Source: Maribacter sp. MMG018 (GTDB lineage: Bacteria > Bacteroidota > Bacteroidia > Flavobacteriales > Flavobacteriaceae). From it: a stretch of 64,000 nucleotides of DNA. The DNA is taken from NCBI RefSeq assembly GCF_018100785.1, contig NZ_JAGJEC010000001.1, positions 310,001 to 374,000 of the forward strand. The letters are read 5' to 3'. Numbering within the stretch: position 1 is the stretch's first letter; every line of letters starts with the position of its first letter. The notes below the pieces were generated by a model that made no database searches, was not told the DNA's origin, and worked only from the letters and a program-made list of their open reading frames with translations. Below, piece after piece: positions 53,548 to 63,858 of the stretch. The position numbers and the translations under genes are program-made.

Positions 53548-55188
53548 TTATTGTAATGTCGGAGAATAGTTTGTAGGATAGTCCCCTACATTTACAAAAT
53601 TCCCAGACGCCTCAAAATTAGATCCATAGGTAGCATCTATTGCCTTCATAAATTCGTTCGCAATAAGAGCGTATCCTCTTGCGGTCGGGTGAACGCCATC
53701 CAAAGAAAAAGCACTTCCAGTAACAAGATTGGCGGTCAATGTAAATTCACCACTTGTTATACCCCCATTGGCTAATTGATCCATTAATGCATTGGCATCA
53801 ACTAAGGCCAAGCCAGCTTGACTGGCGGTAGAGGCTATAATTGAATTAAAGCTGGCCGTTGCATTGGCTATTTCTTCTTGCTCACTCGGTATAAGCACCC
53901 ATTTATCGGCCAAGGGCAAGGTAATGCCTTCCACAGAAAACTGCCCTGCCAATTCTTGCGAGAGTCCTTGTCCCATTAAAGCAGCTACAGATTCAGTATT
54001 TACAGTACCTATTATGGACGAACTGGACAATACAAACAAATCATCTTCTGTTGCCTCTCTCGTTTGTCCGTATGTATTACCTAATAAAGTTGCTACTAAT
54101 GGAGCTGCTTCGGCAGGCAACCCAAAAGTTTGTACAAACGCGGGAAAAGTAGGGCTAGCATTTAACACTCCCGTTATTTGAGCGGATAAATCCGTTAAAG
54201 TTTCATCCCTTATAACAACCTCACTGGCCGCAGTCTCTGAAAATTCTATTTTCCGTTCAGGAGCCCCCAAAAAGTCGTATACCTGATTTAATTGTCCAAA
54301 AATTCCGTTTAATGTGGGAATTAATGAACCAAAAGATTCATTTGTAGGATCTAATGGATTATGAGGAACTGTAGTAAAATGTGGAATACTTGTCACATTC
54401 GGAATATTGGCGACCACCCCTTTTGCCCCTCCACTAGTGAGTGTTGCGATCAATGCTCCATACGTACCATCGAACCCAACACCTGGAGCACCCGAAACCG
54501 GGGTGATAGGGTCAGAACCATCTCCTCCAGATAATGCATACCCCAAAACATCATTATTACCGATCCACAAAGAAAAGAATGTCGGAGACTGCGCCATGGC
54601 CGATTCCAAAACACTTATATCGGGTGTTGTACCGGTCATTCTAACGAAATACGGATTTGCAAGTCCTAAACTTAGGTTTGCAAGATTTCCATATCCCGGA
54701 GCCAACAAATGAAAACTTTTTGCCCCAGGTACCCCAAGGTTATTAAAAGGCCCTGTGGGATTATTCAAAGCAATATCGGTAGTTACCGTAACAGGCCCTA
54801 TAACAGTTTCTAAAGGTACCGGACCAGCTCCTCCAAACACAAGCCTTGGGTCAAAACCAGGTATTCTATCGCCCGCAACCGCAAGCCCACCAAAATTATC
54901 GTTCATTAGTGGTTGTGTAAAATTACCTCCCCCTGCCAATGCAAATTTTTGCGATAGTAGGTTGGGCAATGAATTTATTTGACCGGCTTGAAACAATGCT
55001 CCATCGGTATAACCAGCGGTCAATGAATTTCCTATGGAAACATATGTGGAAAAGTCAGCGGAACCCGTTGTTAGCTCTGGAAGCTCTTCCACTATAACTT
55101 CTTCGACAAGATCTACATCCTCTTCATCGTTACAGGCAAAAAAACAGAAAGCAGCGAAAAAGAGAACTATATATTTTATTTTTTTCAT
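53548..55188 (-). CDS. SGNH-hydrolase-like lipoprotein
   Basis: 546 residues. Lipobox C-F-F-A-C at 15-19 with acidic stretch after it, typical of surface-exposed Bacteroidota lipoproteins. Blocks of the SGNH fold: Y-V-S-I-G-N-S-L-T-A-G-Y (Ser55, with Asn for Asp of GDSL), L-W-I-G-N-N-D-V and the late D-G-V-H-P-T-A-R-G-Y. Probably an esterase or lipase. It lies 24 bases after a TonB receptor gene, so the two form an operon, likely to cleave and import a lipid-like or acylated substrate. Confidence 0.9.
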   Translation of the reverse strand: MKKIKYIVLFFAAFCFFACNDEEDVDLVEEVIVEELPELTTGSADFSTYVSIGNSLTAGYTDGALFQAGQINSLPNLLSQKFALAGGGNFTQPLMNDNFGGLAVAGDRIPGFDPRLVFGGAGPVPLETVIGPVTVTTDIALNNPTGPFNNLGVPGAKSFHLLAPGYGNLANLSLGLANPYFVRMTGTTPDISVLESAMAQSPTFFSLWIGNNDVLGYALSGGDGSDPITPVSGAPGVGFDGTYGALIATLTSGGAKGVVANIPNVTSIPHFTTVPHNPLDPTNESFGSLIPTLNGIFGQLNQVYDFLGAPERKIEFSETAASEVVIRDETLTDLSAQITGVLNASPTFPAFVQTFGLPAEAAPLVATLLGNTYGQTREATEDDLFVLSSSSIIGTVNTESVAALMGQGLSQELAGQFSVEGITLPLADKWVLIPSEQEEIANATASFNSIIASTASQAGLALVDANALMDQLANGGITSGEFTLTANLVTGSAFSLDGVHPTARGYALIANEFMKAIDATYGSNFEASGNFVNVGDYPTNYSPTLQ

Positions 55189-55212
55189 TTTAAAGCTAGA
55201 TTAAATTTTCAA

Positions 55213-57996
55213 TTAGTTATTTATGGTCCATGATAAATAGTACATTGACCCAATAAATCCAGTACCGAATGCGGTATAGTACTCATCTCCCAATAAATTA
55301 CTACCTCCTAGTTTAAAGGTAGATTTGATACTTGGTACAGAATAATTAATTTGGGCGTCAACAACGTGAAACTCAGGAATTACCCCGTTACCAAAAGTAG
55401 CCTCCCAATAATAATCATCACTAAACCTATAATTTATATTGAAACCGAAATTTTTGAAAAGTTCCTCATTTCCAAAAGATGCTTTGAACTGATGTTCTGG
55501 AGTATTGAACTGTACCTGAAAATCTGGATTCGCAGCTCTGTCAAAATCCAATTTTGTAAACGTATAGCTACCTCCTAAATCAAAATTGCCCAACACTTTA
55601 GCCCTTAACCCAATAGAAGCTCCATAAGAATTTATGTCCGCATCAGAATTTGTATAGGCCTGATAGACTTTATAATCACCATTGGCTATTGCCGCCAATG
55701 AAAGAGATCCGTCACCTACTGTTCCATATAAGGGCGCCACCACATTTTCAGGTGACTGAAAACCATCATACATATTATAATATGTACTAAAATCTATTAT
55801 CAACTTATCTACCTTACCACGATATCCTATTTCAAAAGAAGTAACCTGTTCAGGCTCTACTAAGCCTGGGTTTCCTATCTCTAGATCTGCAGGATTTTCT
55901 GTTTCGGCAAAACGTTGTACTGATTCTGCTGAATATGAATTTGTGTAAGCCGCTCTACCTGTTTGCGTAATACTTTCTGGTTGCCCCAATAACTGACCGC
56001 CACCACTCACATTATACTCTCTGGAGTAACGATCTAAATTATCTGGTGCGGCACCTACCAAAATAGCACTACCGGCATCCAATCCAATAAATAAATCTTG
56101 AGTGGTAGGGTTTCTAAAACCTGTTTGTACGGAAGCCCTTATGTTATGATCTCTGTTAATGGTATAACCTGCGGATACTCTTGGAGAAAAGAAACCATCA
56201 AAAAAATCTTGCTTATCATAACGTATAGACCCCGTAAGCTTGATATTTTGATCTCCTTTAAGGTCTATCTTCTTTTGCACTTGTGTGTACAAGCCATATT
56301 CAGAGTAATCGATAGCACTATCAAAATCGGTATATATAGTACCAAAAGAATTTAACTTATATTGTCTATAAGAACCTCCTACCTGTATTTCTGCCCAATC
56401 TATCAGTTTACTAAAATTATAGTTGGCATCTGCATGATAATATTTGGAAGCATCTCTAAATTGAGACCCTTCAGAAAGGTCAGGATTCTTAATTACACGC
56501 TCGAAAGCAGATTTAAACTCTGGCGAACCCGGCTCATACCTACCAGATTCTGCCTGTGCCCTTGCGGCAGCATGCGCCTCCTCATCTGTAGCACCAGCCA
56601 GTGTGGCCTGTACATATGTTCCAGTATACTCACCGAACCAAGTACTATCATCTTTCCAGCTCCTATTGATATTAATTCCGGTAAATACCATATCATATGA
56701 ATCACCCGCCTTATCGGCAACCAAATATCCTCTTACAAAAAAGTTGTCATCCCTAATCTCCAACTTATGCTGTTCTTGAAAGAAGTTGGCTATATTATAT
56801 CTGTTGGTTCCTTGATAAATAGTATTTCCGGTACCTATCTTACCTACATAAGAAAACTCTAGGTTACTACCCTCTATAGGCCTATAATAAAGGCCCCAAT
56901 CAGATTTAATACTTCTTGCCGTATAGTTGGTAAGATCCCTTTCGTTATACCCTGTTCTACTAACATTAACAGATGGCACCAAAGCATTCGCACCTGCAGG
57001 CAATATGCCCATACCTTCTAGAGTAAGGGCTACATCTTTGATATTTGTAACCACTTCGTCTCCATATACATTAATACCGTTATAGTCTAAATCTGCCCTA
57101 GTTTTAGTTGGATCAAATTTATCCACCTCACTGGTAGCCGCCCAATCGGTACCATCTAAATAACCAAAGTTCCATTTTATAGCAAATTTATCACTAAACT
57201 TATGAGCTGTTCTTATACCGATATCCGTATAAGAATTGGTTCCTGCAGCTTCTTGAGAAGTAACTCCTTGCTTTACCGAAACACTTATACCTTGATAGTC
57301 AAACGGGCTTTTACTTCGCATAAATAAAATACCATTAAAGGCATTTGCGCCGTAAAGGGCCGAAGATGCCCCCGGTAATAATTCTACACTGAGCACATCT
57401 GGCTCCACCAGACCTACCAAATTACCTATTGGAAAGTTCAATGCAGGAGTGGAATTATCCATTCCGTCCACCAATTGCATGAACCTAGTATTCGCGAACG
57501 TCGCAAAACCTCTGGTGTTTACCGATTTAAAAGTTAAACTGTTGGTATTTACGTCTACTCCTTTTAAATTTTCCAGTCCACCATAAAAATCGGCAGAAGC
57601 CGTGTTTTTTATGTCTGAAAGACCTACTCTTTCCACTGTTACCGGTGATTCAAAAATTCTTTCGGGTGTTCTCGAAGCTGATATTACAACTTCATCTAGA
57701 AAGGTCTCGGACTCTGCCAGCACTACCGTAATGGTCTGATTATTGGAAGTGATGTTTTCTATACCATCTGTATAACCAATACTGGTAATACTCAACTGAA
57801 AAGGGGGCTCTTCAGATGTTTGCAACACAAAATTACCATCAAAATCTGTAGTTGTGCCTATTGCCTTGCCTACAATTACAATATTCGCTCCGGGAATGGG
57901 TTCGTTGTTTTGGTCAACAACATGTCCATTAATCGTAGTTTGAGAAAAACCTGCGGTCCCGAACAAAATCAATGTTATTAATAATAATGTTCTCAT
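55213..57996 (-). CDS. TonB-dependent receptor, partner of the SGNH lipoprotein
   Basis: 927 residues. Signal peptide ending G-F-S-Q, carboxypeptidase-like domain (N-G-H-V-V-D-Q-N-N-E-P-I-P-G-A-N-I), plug (D-E-V-V-I-S-A-S-R-T-P-E-R-I-F-E-S-P-V-T-V-E), and a barrel. S-R-T-P-E after the first strand resembles the TonB-box-linked start of several FecA-like receptors. Upstream of the SGNH lipoprotein in one unit. Substrate not known. Confidence 0.92.
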   Translation of the reverse strand: MRTLLLITLILFGTAGFSQTTINGHVVDQNNEPIPGANIVIVGKAIGTTTDFDGNFVLQTSEEPPFQLSITSIGYTDGIENITSNNQTITVVLAESETFLDEVVISASRTPERIFESPVTVERVGLSDIKNTASADFYGGLENLKGVDVNTNSLTFKSVNTRGFATFANTRFMQLVDGMDNSTPALNFPIGNLVGLVEPDVLSVELLPGASSALYGANAFNGILFMRSKSPFDYQGISVSVKQGVTSQEAAGTNSYTDIGIRTAHKFSDKFAIKWNFGYLDGTDWAATSEVDKFDPTKTRADLDYNGINVYGDEVVTNIKDVALTLEGMGILPAGANALVPSVNVSRTGYNERDLTNYTARSIKSDWGLYYRPIEGSNLEFSYVGKIGTGNTIYQGTNRYNIANFFQEQHKLEIRDDNFFVRGYLVADKAGDSYDMVFTGININRSWKDDSTWFGEYTGTYVQATLAGATDEEAHAAARAQAESGRYEPGSPEFKSAFERVIKNPDLSEGSQFRDASKYYHADANYNFSKLIDWAEIQVGGSYRQYKLNSFGTIYTDFDSAIDYSEYGLYTQVQKKIDLKGDQNIKLTGSIRYDKQDFFDGFFSPRVSAGYTINRDHNIRASVQTGFRNPTTQDLFIGLDAGSAILVGAAPDNLDRYSREYNVSGGGQLLGQPESITQTGRAAYTNSYSAESVQRFAETENPADLEIGNPGLVEPEQVTSFEIGYRGKVDKLIIDFSTYYNMYDGFQSPENVVAPLYGTVGDGSLSLAAIANGDYKVYQAYTNSDADINSYGASIGLRAKVLGNFDLGGSYTFTKLDFDRAANPDFQVQFNTPEHQFKASFGNEELFKNFGFNINYRFSDDYYWEATFGNGVIPEFHVVDAQINYSVPSIKSTFKLGGSNLLGDEYYTAFGTGFIGSMYYLSWTINN

Positions 57997-58141
57997 TCTA
58001 AGTTTAAGTTAAAGTTTGTCTGGTCTCAAGTTACAGATAATTTTTATTCAAAAATAGTAATTTGAAAAAAATTATGCATGCATAGTATTATTATGACAAT
58101 AATAAAGAAAAAAATCAACTATATCCTCAAAAGACATCAAT

Positions 58142-58176
58142 AAAAAAAGGGAGTACCTTTTAAAGTACCCCCTTTC
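58142..58176 (-). terminator. Rho-independent terminator after glmS
   Basis: AAAGGGGGTAC and GTACTCCCTTT arms on the minus strand (one G-T pair), followed by seven T. Confidence 0.88.
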
Positions 58177-58198
58177 TACATATACATTGAATTTCTCT

Positions 58199-60043
58199 TT
58201 ATTCTACCGTAACCGATTTTGCAAGGTTTCTTGGCTGATCTACATTACAACCTCTCATTACGGCAATATGATACGATAACAACTGTAGGGGAATTGTAGT
58301 CAACAAAGGTGTTAAACTCTCTAAGGTTTCAGGAACCTCTATTACATGATCCGCCAATTCGGTCACTTGTTCGTCACCCTCTGTTACAATAGCGATAATC
58401 TTCCCTTTTCTAGATTTTATCTCTTGTATGTTACTGACTACCTTTTCATAATGTCCTTTTTTTGTAGCTATTACAAAGACGGGCATCTGATCGTCGATCA
58501 AGGCAATCGGGCCATGCTTCATCTCAGCCGCAGGATAACCCTCGGCATGTATATAACTGATCTCTTTTAACTTTAAAGCCCCTTCCAATGCAACAGGAAA
58601 GTTATACCCTCTACCTAAATACAAACAATTTGTAGATTCTTTATAAACATCGGAAATGATCTCAATTAACGGATTAGACTCCAAAGCTTTCTCTACTTTA
58701 TTGGGTATAGTCTCTAATTCCGTTAAAAACTCATGGAACTGTGTTTGCGAAAAAGTACCTTTTTCTTTGGCCAGTTTCAATGCCAACAACGTTAAAACGG
58801 TAATTTGGGTTGTAAAGGCCTTGGTAGATGCTACCCCAATTTCCGGACCGGCATGCGTATACGCACCCGCATCCGACTCTCTTGCTATTGAAGAACCTAC
58901 TACATTGCAAACCCCAAAAACAAAAGCTCCTTTCTCTTTGGCAAGTTTAATGGCCGCTAAAGTATCGGCCGTTTCCCCCGATTGAGAAATTGCTATTAAA
59001 ACATCCTTATCCGTTATTACCGGATTTCTATATCTAAACTCAGAAGCATATTCGACCTCTACAGGTATTCTGGCTAAATCTTCGAATATATATTCCGCCA
59101 CAAGACCTGCATGCCAAGAGGTTCCACAGGCAACTATGATAATTCTATTGGCATTCATGAATTTTTCCAAATTCTGATCAATACCAGCCATTCGAATCAA
59201 TCCTTGTTCAGCCAAAAGTCTTCCTCTGTAGGTATCTTTTATTGCCCTGGGTTGTTCATATATCTCCTTTAACATAAAGTGGTCATACCCCCCTTTTTCT
59301 ATCTCCTCAAGATTCATTTGCAATTCCATAATTCTTGGATATGCAACGGCATCATTCTTTATTTTTCTAAGTTTTATCTCTTTTCCAAGTCGAACAATGG
59401 CCATTTCCTCATCTTCAAGATATACGGCATTGTTGGTGAATTCTATAAAAGGTGATGCATCGGAGGCAATAAAAAATTCATCCTCTCCTATTCCGATCGC
59501 CAACGGACTACCTAATTTGGCAACAACTATCTCGTCTGGCTTATTTCTATCGAAAACTGCTATCGCATATGCACCTACTACCTGATTCAAAGCTATTTGA
59601 ACCGCCTGTCCCAACTTTACATCTTCGGTCTTTTTAACCTCTTCTATAAGGTTCACCAATACCTCGGTATCGGTATCGGAGGTAAACGTATACCCCCTTT
59701 TTATCAATTCTTTCTTGATGGACTCATAATTTTCTATGATTCCATTATGGATAATCACTAAATCTCCGGAGTTAGAATAATGCGGATGAGAATTTACATC
59801 ATTAGGTATACCATGCGTGGCCCATCTTGTGTGCCCTATTCCGATTTTACCTTCCTGAGATATACTTTTGGACTTATTTTTTAAATCTTCTACCTTACCC
59901 TTTGTCTTGGCCAGATTAATATCAGTTCCATCAAACAAAGCAATACCGGCACTATCGTATCCACGATACTCCAGTCGTTGTAATCCTTTTATTATAATAG
60001 GAAAAGCGTCTCTATGACCGATGTAACCTACAATTCCACACAT
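58199..60043 (-). CDS. glmS: Glutamine--fructose-6-phosphate aminotransferase
   Basis: 614 residues. Makes glucosamine 6-phosphate for cell wall and LPS. N-terminal nucleophile Cys2 (M-C-G-I-V-G-Y-I-G), H-T-R-W-A-T-H-G, two SIS domains with C-G-T-S-W-H-A-G and S-Q-S-G-E-T-A-D-T, and the ending K-S-V-T-V-E. No glmS ribozyme is seen in the leader, as expected outside Firmicutes. Confidence 0.98.
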   Translation of the reverse strand: MCGIVGYIGHRDAFPIIIKGLQRLEYRGYDSAGIALFDGTDINLAKTKGKVEDLKNKSKSISQEGKIGIGHTRWATHGIPNDVNSHPHYSNSGDLVIIHNGIIENYESIKKELIKRGYTFTSDTDTEVLVNLIEEVKKTEDVKLGQAVQIALNQVVGAYAIAVFDRNKPDEIVVAKLGSPLAIGIGEDEFFIASDASPFIEFTNNAVYLEDEEMAIVRLGKEIKLRKIKNDAVAYPRIMELQMNLEEIEKGGYDHFMLKEIYEQPRAIKDTYRGRLLAEQGLIRMAGIDQNLEKFMNANRIIIVACGTSWHAGLVAEYIFEDLARIPVEVEYASEFRYRNPVITDKDVLIAISQSGETADTLAAIKLAKEKGAFVFGVCNVVGSSIARESDAGAYTHAGPEIGVASTKAFTTQITVLTLLALKLAKEKGTFSQTQFHEFLTELETIPNKVEKALESNPLIEIISDVYKESTNCLYLGRGYNFPVALEGALKLKEISYIHAEGYPAAEMKHGPIALIDDQMPVFVIATKKGHYEKVVSNIQEIKSRKGKIIAIVTEGDEQVTELADHVIEVPETLESLTPLLTTIPLQLLSYHIAVMRGCNVDQPRNLAKSVTVE

Positions 60044-60191
60044 ATTATATTGTTATTTAGGGTATTATATTAATAATTAAAGTGTAAAAATAGACTAATA
60101 TCCAATAACTATACACTTCTTTGGATGTAGAACGTATAAAATCCTTGAATTGTATAAACAATAAGAAAAATGATATTACAATCTGATATAA

Positions 60192-62081
60192 TTAGTCGGT
60201 TTTGGTATAACTGATTTCCAATCTTAACCTTTTGTCATAATTGGGATCGCCCTCAGGAATATTACTACCATACAAAACAGTGCCAAGAGGAGTAATGGTA
60301 GAAGCTGTAGGAATATCTTTTTCCCCTTCGGTCAACATGGCATTTGCAACACTTATATTTTGAATGTCAGAAGTCAATGTCAATCCTAATGTGCTATTGA
60401 TAGAATCTCTAACGATCATATTATTTATATGTTCCGTAACTCTAACAGTATACTTAACGCCCCTGTCCGATTCTTTTTCTATAACGCCTCCATAATTCAA
60501 GAACAACCCATATAGAGTATCGTCAGAGCTCTGCTCCGTATCTACATTGAACAATTGTTCATTTGTTTCGGCATTATATAAATATAGCCTAGGCGGCTCA
60601 GCAACACCTTCAGACATACCTGGATAATCACGATCAATGTAAAACACCAATTCGGCTTCATTGATAATCCAGTTTTCAGCCCTTATTTGTTCTATTATAT
60701 CTTCTCCGTTATCAGTTTCGAAAAGATTTATATTCGCGGTAATACCAGCTCCTCCTTTTAAATAAATTCTAGAAGCATTCTCGTCGCTGTCCAAAGATTG
60801 TGCAACATCTACGGGATAAGCTTCGTTAATAAACGTATTCACCGCATTTCCGGTATAACCCGTTGTACTCGAACCTGTCAACAAGTTCAAAACAAATCCC
60901 CCTTCTTCCTCCTCTACCACACTATCGGTACTATTATAGGATTGATAGGTATATGAAATTGTAATATTTGCCCGTGTCAAATCTAAAAGAAGCATTAAAT
61001 CCTCACTGCTTACCGACTCCAATGATAAATGGATACCCCGCATAAATTCGGTAAAATTGGCATTACTTAAAAGTTCGGAACTACCTTCTTTGTCCAAAAT
61101 ATTTTCTTGAAAAAATGCTGCATCCAAAGGAACCCTTATGCCCGGCGCCAACTTACTAAAAGTTAAAGATTCATCTATATCCTCAGTTGTATCGTCATCT
61201 TCGTTCGGAATCAATATTTCTTTATTATCAATGGTGACATTTCCATCTACGTCAGAATCGAACAAGACATCCGAAACAAATGACGGGGAAAATTCTTGTG
61301 AAGAAAAATACTGTTGTGCTTCTTGAAAATTGGTATTTGGATCTAAATCCCTAAGATAATAGGTGGAACGTTCTACTTTAAGTTTAAAAGCAGTAGCTTC
61401 TCCATTTAGCTCATCGTAATTTTTACCATTTACATAAATACTGTCCAAATCTACCTGATTGGCATAGTTATTCTGAACAATGGTAGCATCATTGGCATCG
61501 TTTACCCCGTCACCATCTGCATCTACACTATTGGAATCCAATGGGTCGGTACCTGCCGCGGCTTCCAGATAATTCGCAACACCATCATTATCACTATCAT
61601 TTGTAGGGTCTTCTGGAGCTGAGTCGAACTTATCTTCGACACCATCCGCATCTGTATCCCTAGTTCCACTTTTTAACAAATAGGGGATATAAAGATAAAC
61701 CTCTTTTACGGTTTCGTTTTCGTTTATGGTACTCTCACTATCATCGGTACCGGCACCGTCTTCCACACTTTGTTTTAACTTCCCAAAAGTAGGGTTGGCG
61801 GTAGACAATCTTACCTGCGAGGTAATTGAAGCTTCTGTTTTTCCGTACACTGGATCATTAAAGGTACCCAACTGATAAACTGGGAGCTTATTGGTTCTAA
61901 CAGCCTCAACGTTCTTGTTATAAGCATACACGTCGTATACTTTTTTTCCGGTACTGAAAGTGTTTCCTTTTACAACACCAGAACCAACAGTGGTCAGATC
62001 CTCTTCACAAGAAGAAAAAAAAACAAACATAAAAACTAAACCCAGTATAGTGGGAAAAGTGCCTCTTTTAAAAATACTCAT
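60192..62081 (-). CDS. DUF4270 lipoprotein with calcium-type repeats
   Basis: 629 residues; lipobox F-S-S-C at 22-25. The body matches DUF4270, an outer-membrane-associated family of Bacteroidota with unknown function. Between about residues 137 and 200 it carries an insert of acidic repeats ([28 protein letters not shown]) like thrombospondin type 3 calcium-binding repeats. Starts 5 bases after the glycogen synthase-like gene, so it is in the same operon. Confidence 0.88.
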   Translation of the reverse strand: MSIFKRGTFPTILGLVFMFVFFSSCEEDLTTVGSGVVKGNTFSTGKKVYDVYAYNKNVEAVRTNKLPVYQLGTFNDPVYGKTEASITSQVRLSTANPTFGKLKQSVEDGAGTDDSESTINENETVKEVYLYIPYLLKSGTRDTDADGVEDKFDSAPEDPTNDSDNDGVANYLEAAAGTDPLDSNSVDADGDGVNDANDATIVQNNYANQVDLDSIYVNGKNYDELNGEATAFKLKVERSTYYLRDLDPNTNFQEAQQYFSSQEFSPSFVSDVLFDSDVDGNVTIDNKEILIPNEDDDTTEDIDESLTFSKLAPGIRVPLDAAFFQENILDKEGSSELLSNANFTEFMRGIHLSLESVSSEDLMLLLDLTRANITISYTYQSYNSTDSVVEEEEGGFVLNLLTGSSTTGYTGNAVNTFINEAYPVDVAQSLDSDENASRIYLKGGAGITANINLFETDNGEDIIEQIRAENWIINEAELVFYIDRDYPGMSEGVAEPPRLYLYNAETNEQLFNVDTEQSSDDTLYGLFLNYGGVIEKESDRGVKYTVRVTEHINNMIVRDSINSTLGLTLTSDIQNISVANAMLTEGEKDIPTASTITPLGTVLYGSNIPEGDPNYDKRLRLEISYTKTD

Positions 62082-62086
62082 TCAGT

Positions 62087-62896
62087 TTATTTTAAAACTT
62101 CTGTGTTATAAAAATTAGCATATGCTTCTTCGAATTCTTGTACGGGAACATATGGTAACACTGGTTTTTGAAGGTTGGAAATATGGGTCGTAATTTCTTC
62201 CGGAATTTCTTCCGAAGCTAAAATAATGGCATCCGAATAATCCACAGCTACTTTTAACAAATTATTATAGGTAGGATGTGCCAACGATGCTATTTCTTCT
62301 TCGGGTATTCCATCAAAAGCTATTCTTTTGATCATATCCTTGTCCAACTCACCGTCAAAAGTTTTTCCATAAACGGATAAAACAATTTTACTATCGGCAA
62401 AAAGAGGTTCGTCCGCAAAATATTTTTTCAAATACAAGGGCAATAAACTGGCCATCCACCCATGAACATGGATTATATCTGGCGACCAATTCAATTTTTT
62501 CACTGTCTCCATAACTCCTTTCGCAAAGAATATGGCCCTTTGATCGTTATCTGGAAACAACTCACCGTTTTTATCGGTAAAAGTTGCCTTTCTCTTAAAA
62601 TATTCTTCGTTGTCAATAAAATACACCTGTATACGCTCCCTCGGAATAGAGGCTACCTTTATAATCAAGGGCATATCCATATCGTTGATTACAAGGTTCA
62701 TGCCCGATAACCTAATTACTTCATGCAATTGATGCCTTCTTTCATTAATGTTACCATAACGAGGCATAAAAATCCTGATTTGCCCTCCATTGCTATTAAC
62801 CATTCTAGGGGCTTCATAGGACATATGTGAAACTTCATTTTCGGGGAGGTATGGAACTAATTCAGAAGATACAAACAATACCTTTTTACCATTCAT
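62087..62896 (-). CDS. Half-length glycogen/starch synthase-like protein
   Basis: 269 residues, equal to the N-terminal GT5 domain only (full synthases have about 470-490). It has L-F-V-S-S-E-L-V-P-Y, F-M-P-R-Y-G and W-S-P-D-I-I-H-V-H-G-W, but lacks the K-x-G-G-L ADP-glucose loop (here L-P-E-N-E-V-S-H-M) and the whole C-terminal domain. So it is unlikely to make glycogen alone. Such short forms recur in flavobacteria. Divergent from panC, upstream of DUF4270. Confidence 0.85.
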   Translation of the reverse strand: MNGKKVLFVSSELVPYLPENEVSHMSYEAPRMVNSNGGQIRIFMPRYGNINERRHQLHEVIRLSGMNLVINDMDMPLIIKVASIPRERIQVYFIDNEEYFKRKATFTDKNGELFPDNDQRAIFFAKGVMETVKKLNWSPDIIHVHGWMASLLPLYLKKYFADEPLFADSKIVLSVYGKTFDGELDKDMIKRIAFDGIPEEEIASLAHPTYNNLLKVAVDYSDAIILASEEIPEEITTHISNLQKPVLPYVPVQEFEEAYANFYNTEVLK

Positions 62897-62971
62897 AAAA
62901 GCTGTTTTTTATTTTTCGCAGAAACGCAGGTGCAAAATTACAAAAAATATAGAGATTACCAGTATTTATAG

Positions 62972-62979
62972 TAAGTTTG
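62972..62979 (+). promoter_or_regulatory. -7 promoter element of panC
   Basis: TAAGTTTG, 20 bases before the panC ATG. On the opposite strand TAATTTTG (62933-62940) could serve the glycogen synthase-like gene, so the two promoters are nearly back to back. Confidence 0.55.
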
Positions 62980-62999
62980 CTCGCTAATTACAATTATAC

Positions 63000-63845
63000 A
63001 TGCACGCAATTAACACCAAAAAGGAGCTTACTGAAAGGTTAAGGGACATAAGGTCCACTAATAGCTTAGGACTTGTTCCTACAATGGGTGCCCTGCATAA
63101 GGGACATATGGAATTAATAAAAAAAGCGGCTTCAGAAAACAAATATATAGTTGTAAGTATTTTTGTCAACCCTACCCAGTTCAACAACATAGACGACCTA
63201 AACAAATACCCAAAAACCCTGACAAAAGATTTAGAGCTTATCAATACTCTAGACAAGGATATTTTTGTTTTTGCCCCTTCAGTGGAAGAAATTTATGATG
63301 ATTCGGTAAAGGCCAAAAACTATGATTTTAGCGGTTTGGACAAAGTTATGGAAGGCAAGTTCAGAGAAGATCATTTTAACGGGGTAGGAACTATTGTAGA
63401 ACAATTATTTTCTATAGTAAAACCAAATCGTGCCTATTTTGGCGAAAAAGATTTTCAACAATTGCGAATTATCGAAAAATTAGTTGAGACCCAAGGCATA
63501 CCGGTTAAAATTGTACCATGCCCCATAGTACGTGAAGACCACGGATTGGCAATGAGCTCCAGAAATGAAAGGTTGAACAAAGAAACAAGACTAAAGGCAG
63601 GGTTTATCTATAAAACTTTACAAACTGCCAAAGAACAATTTGGCACGAAAAGTGCATTGGATATTAAAGAATGGGTAGAAAACCAGTTTCTAGAAAACGA
63701 TGATTTTGAATTGGAATATTTTGAAATTATGGACGTTGAAACGTTAACACCCATAAAAAGTAAAACAACAAATGCAAAATATAGAGCATTTGTAGCCGTT
63801 TATGCCAACGAGGTAAGACTTATTGACAATATAGCACTCAATTGA
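63000..63845 (+). CDS. panC: Pantothenate synthetase
   Basis: 281 residues. Joins pantoate and beta-alanine using ATP. V-P-T-M-G-A-L-H-K-G-H-M-E-L, N-P-T-Q-F-N, Y-F-G-E-K-D-F-Q-Q, R-E-D-H-G-L-A-M-S-S-R-N are all present. panD starts 13 bases later. Confidence 0.97.
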   Translation: MHAINTKKELTERLRDIRSTNSLGLVPTMGALHKGHMELIKKAASENKYIVVSIFVNPTQFNNIDDLNKYPKTLTKDLELINTLDKDIFVFAPSVEEIYDDSVKAKNYDFSGLDKVMEGKFREDHFNGVGTIVEQLFSIVKPNRAYFGEKDFQQLRIIEKLVETQGIPVKIVPCPIVREDHGLAMSSRNERLNKETRLKAGFIYKTLQTAKEQFGTKSALDIKEWVENQFLENDDFELEYFEIMDVETLTPIKSKTTNAKYRAFVAVYANEVRLIDNIALN

Positions 63846-63858
63846 TTAATTTTGTCCC

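Noticed and set aside
60044..60191. Possible glmS ribozyme before glmS
   Set aside because: No ribozyme core can be recognised, and this element is restricted mostly to Firmicutes.
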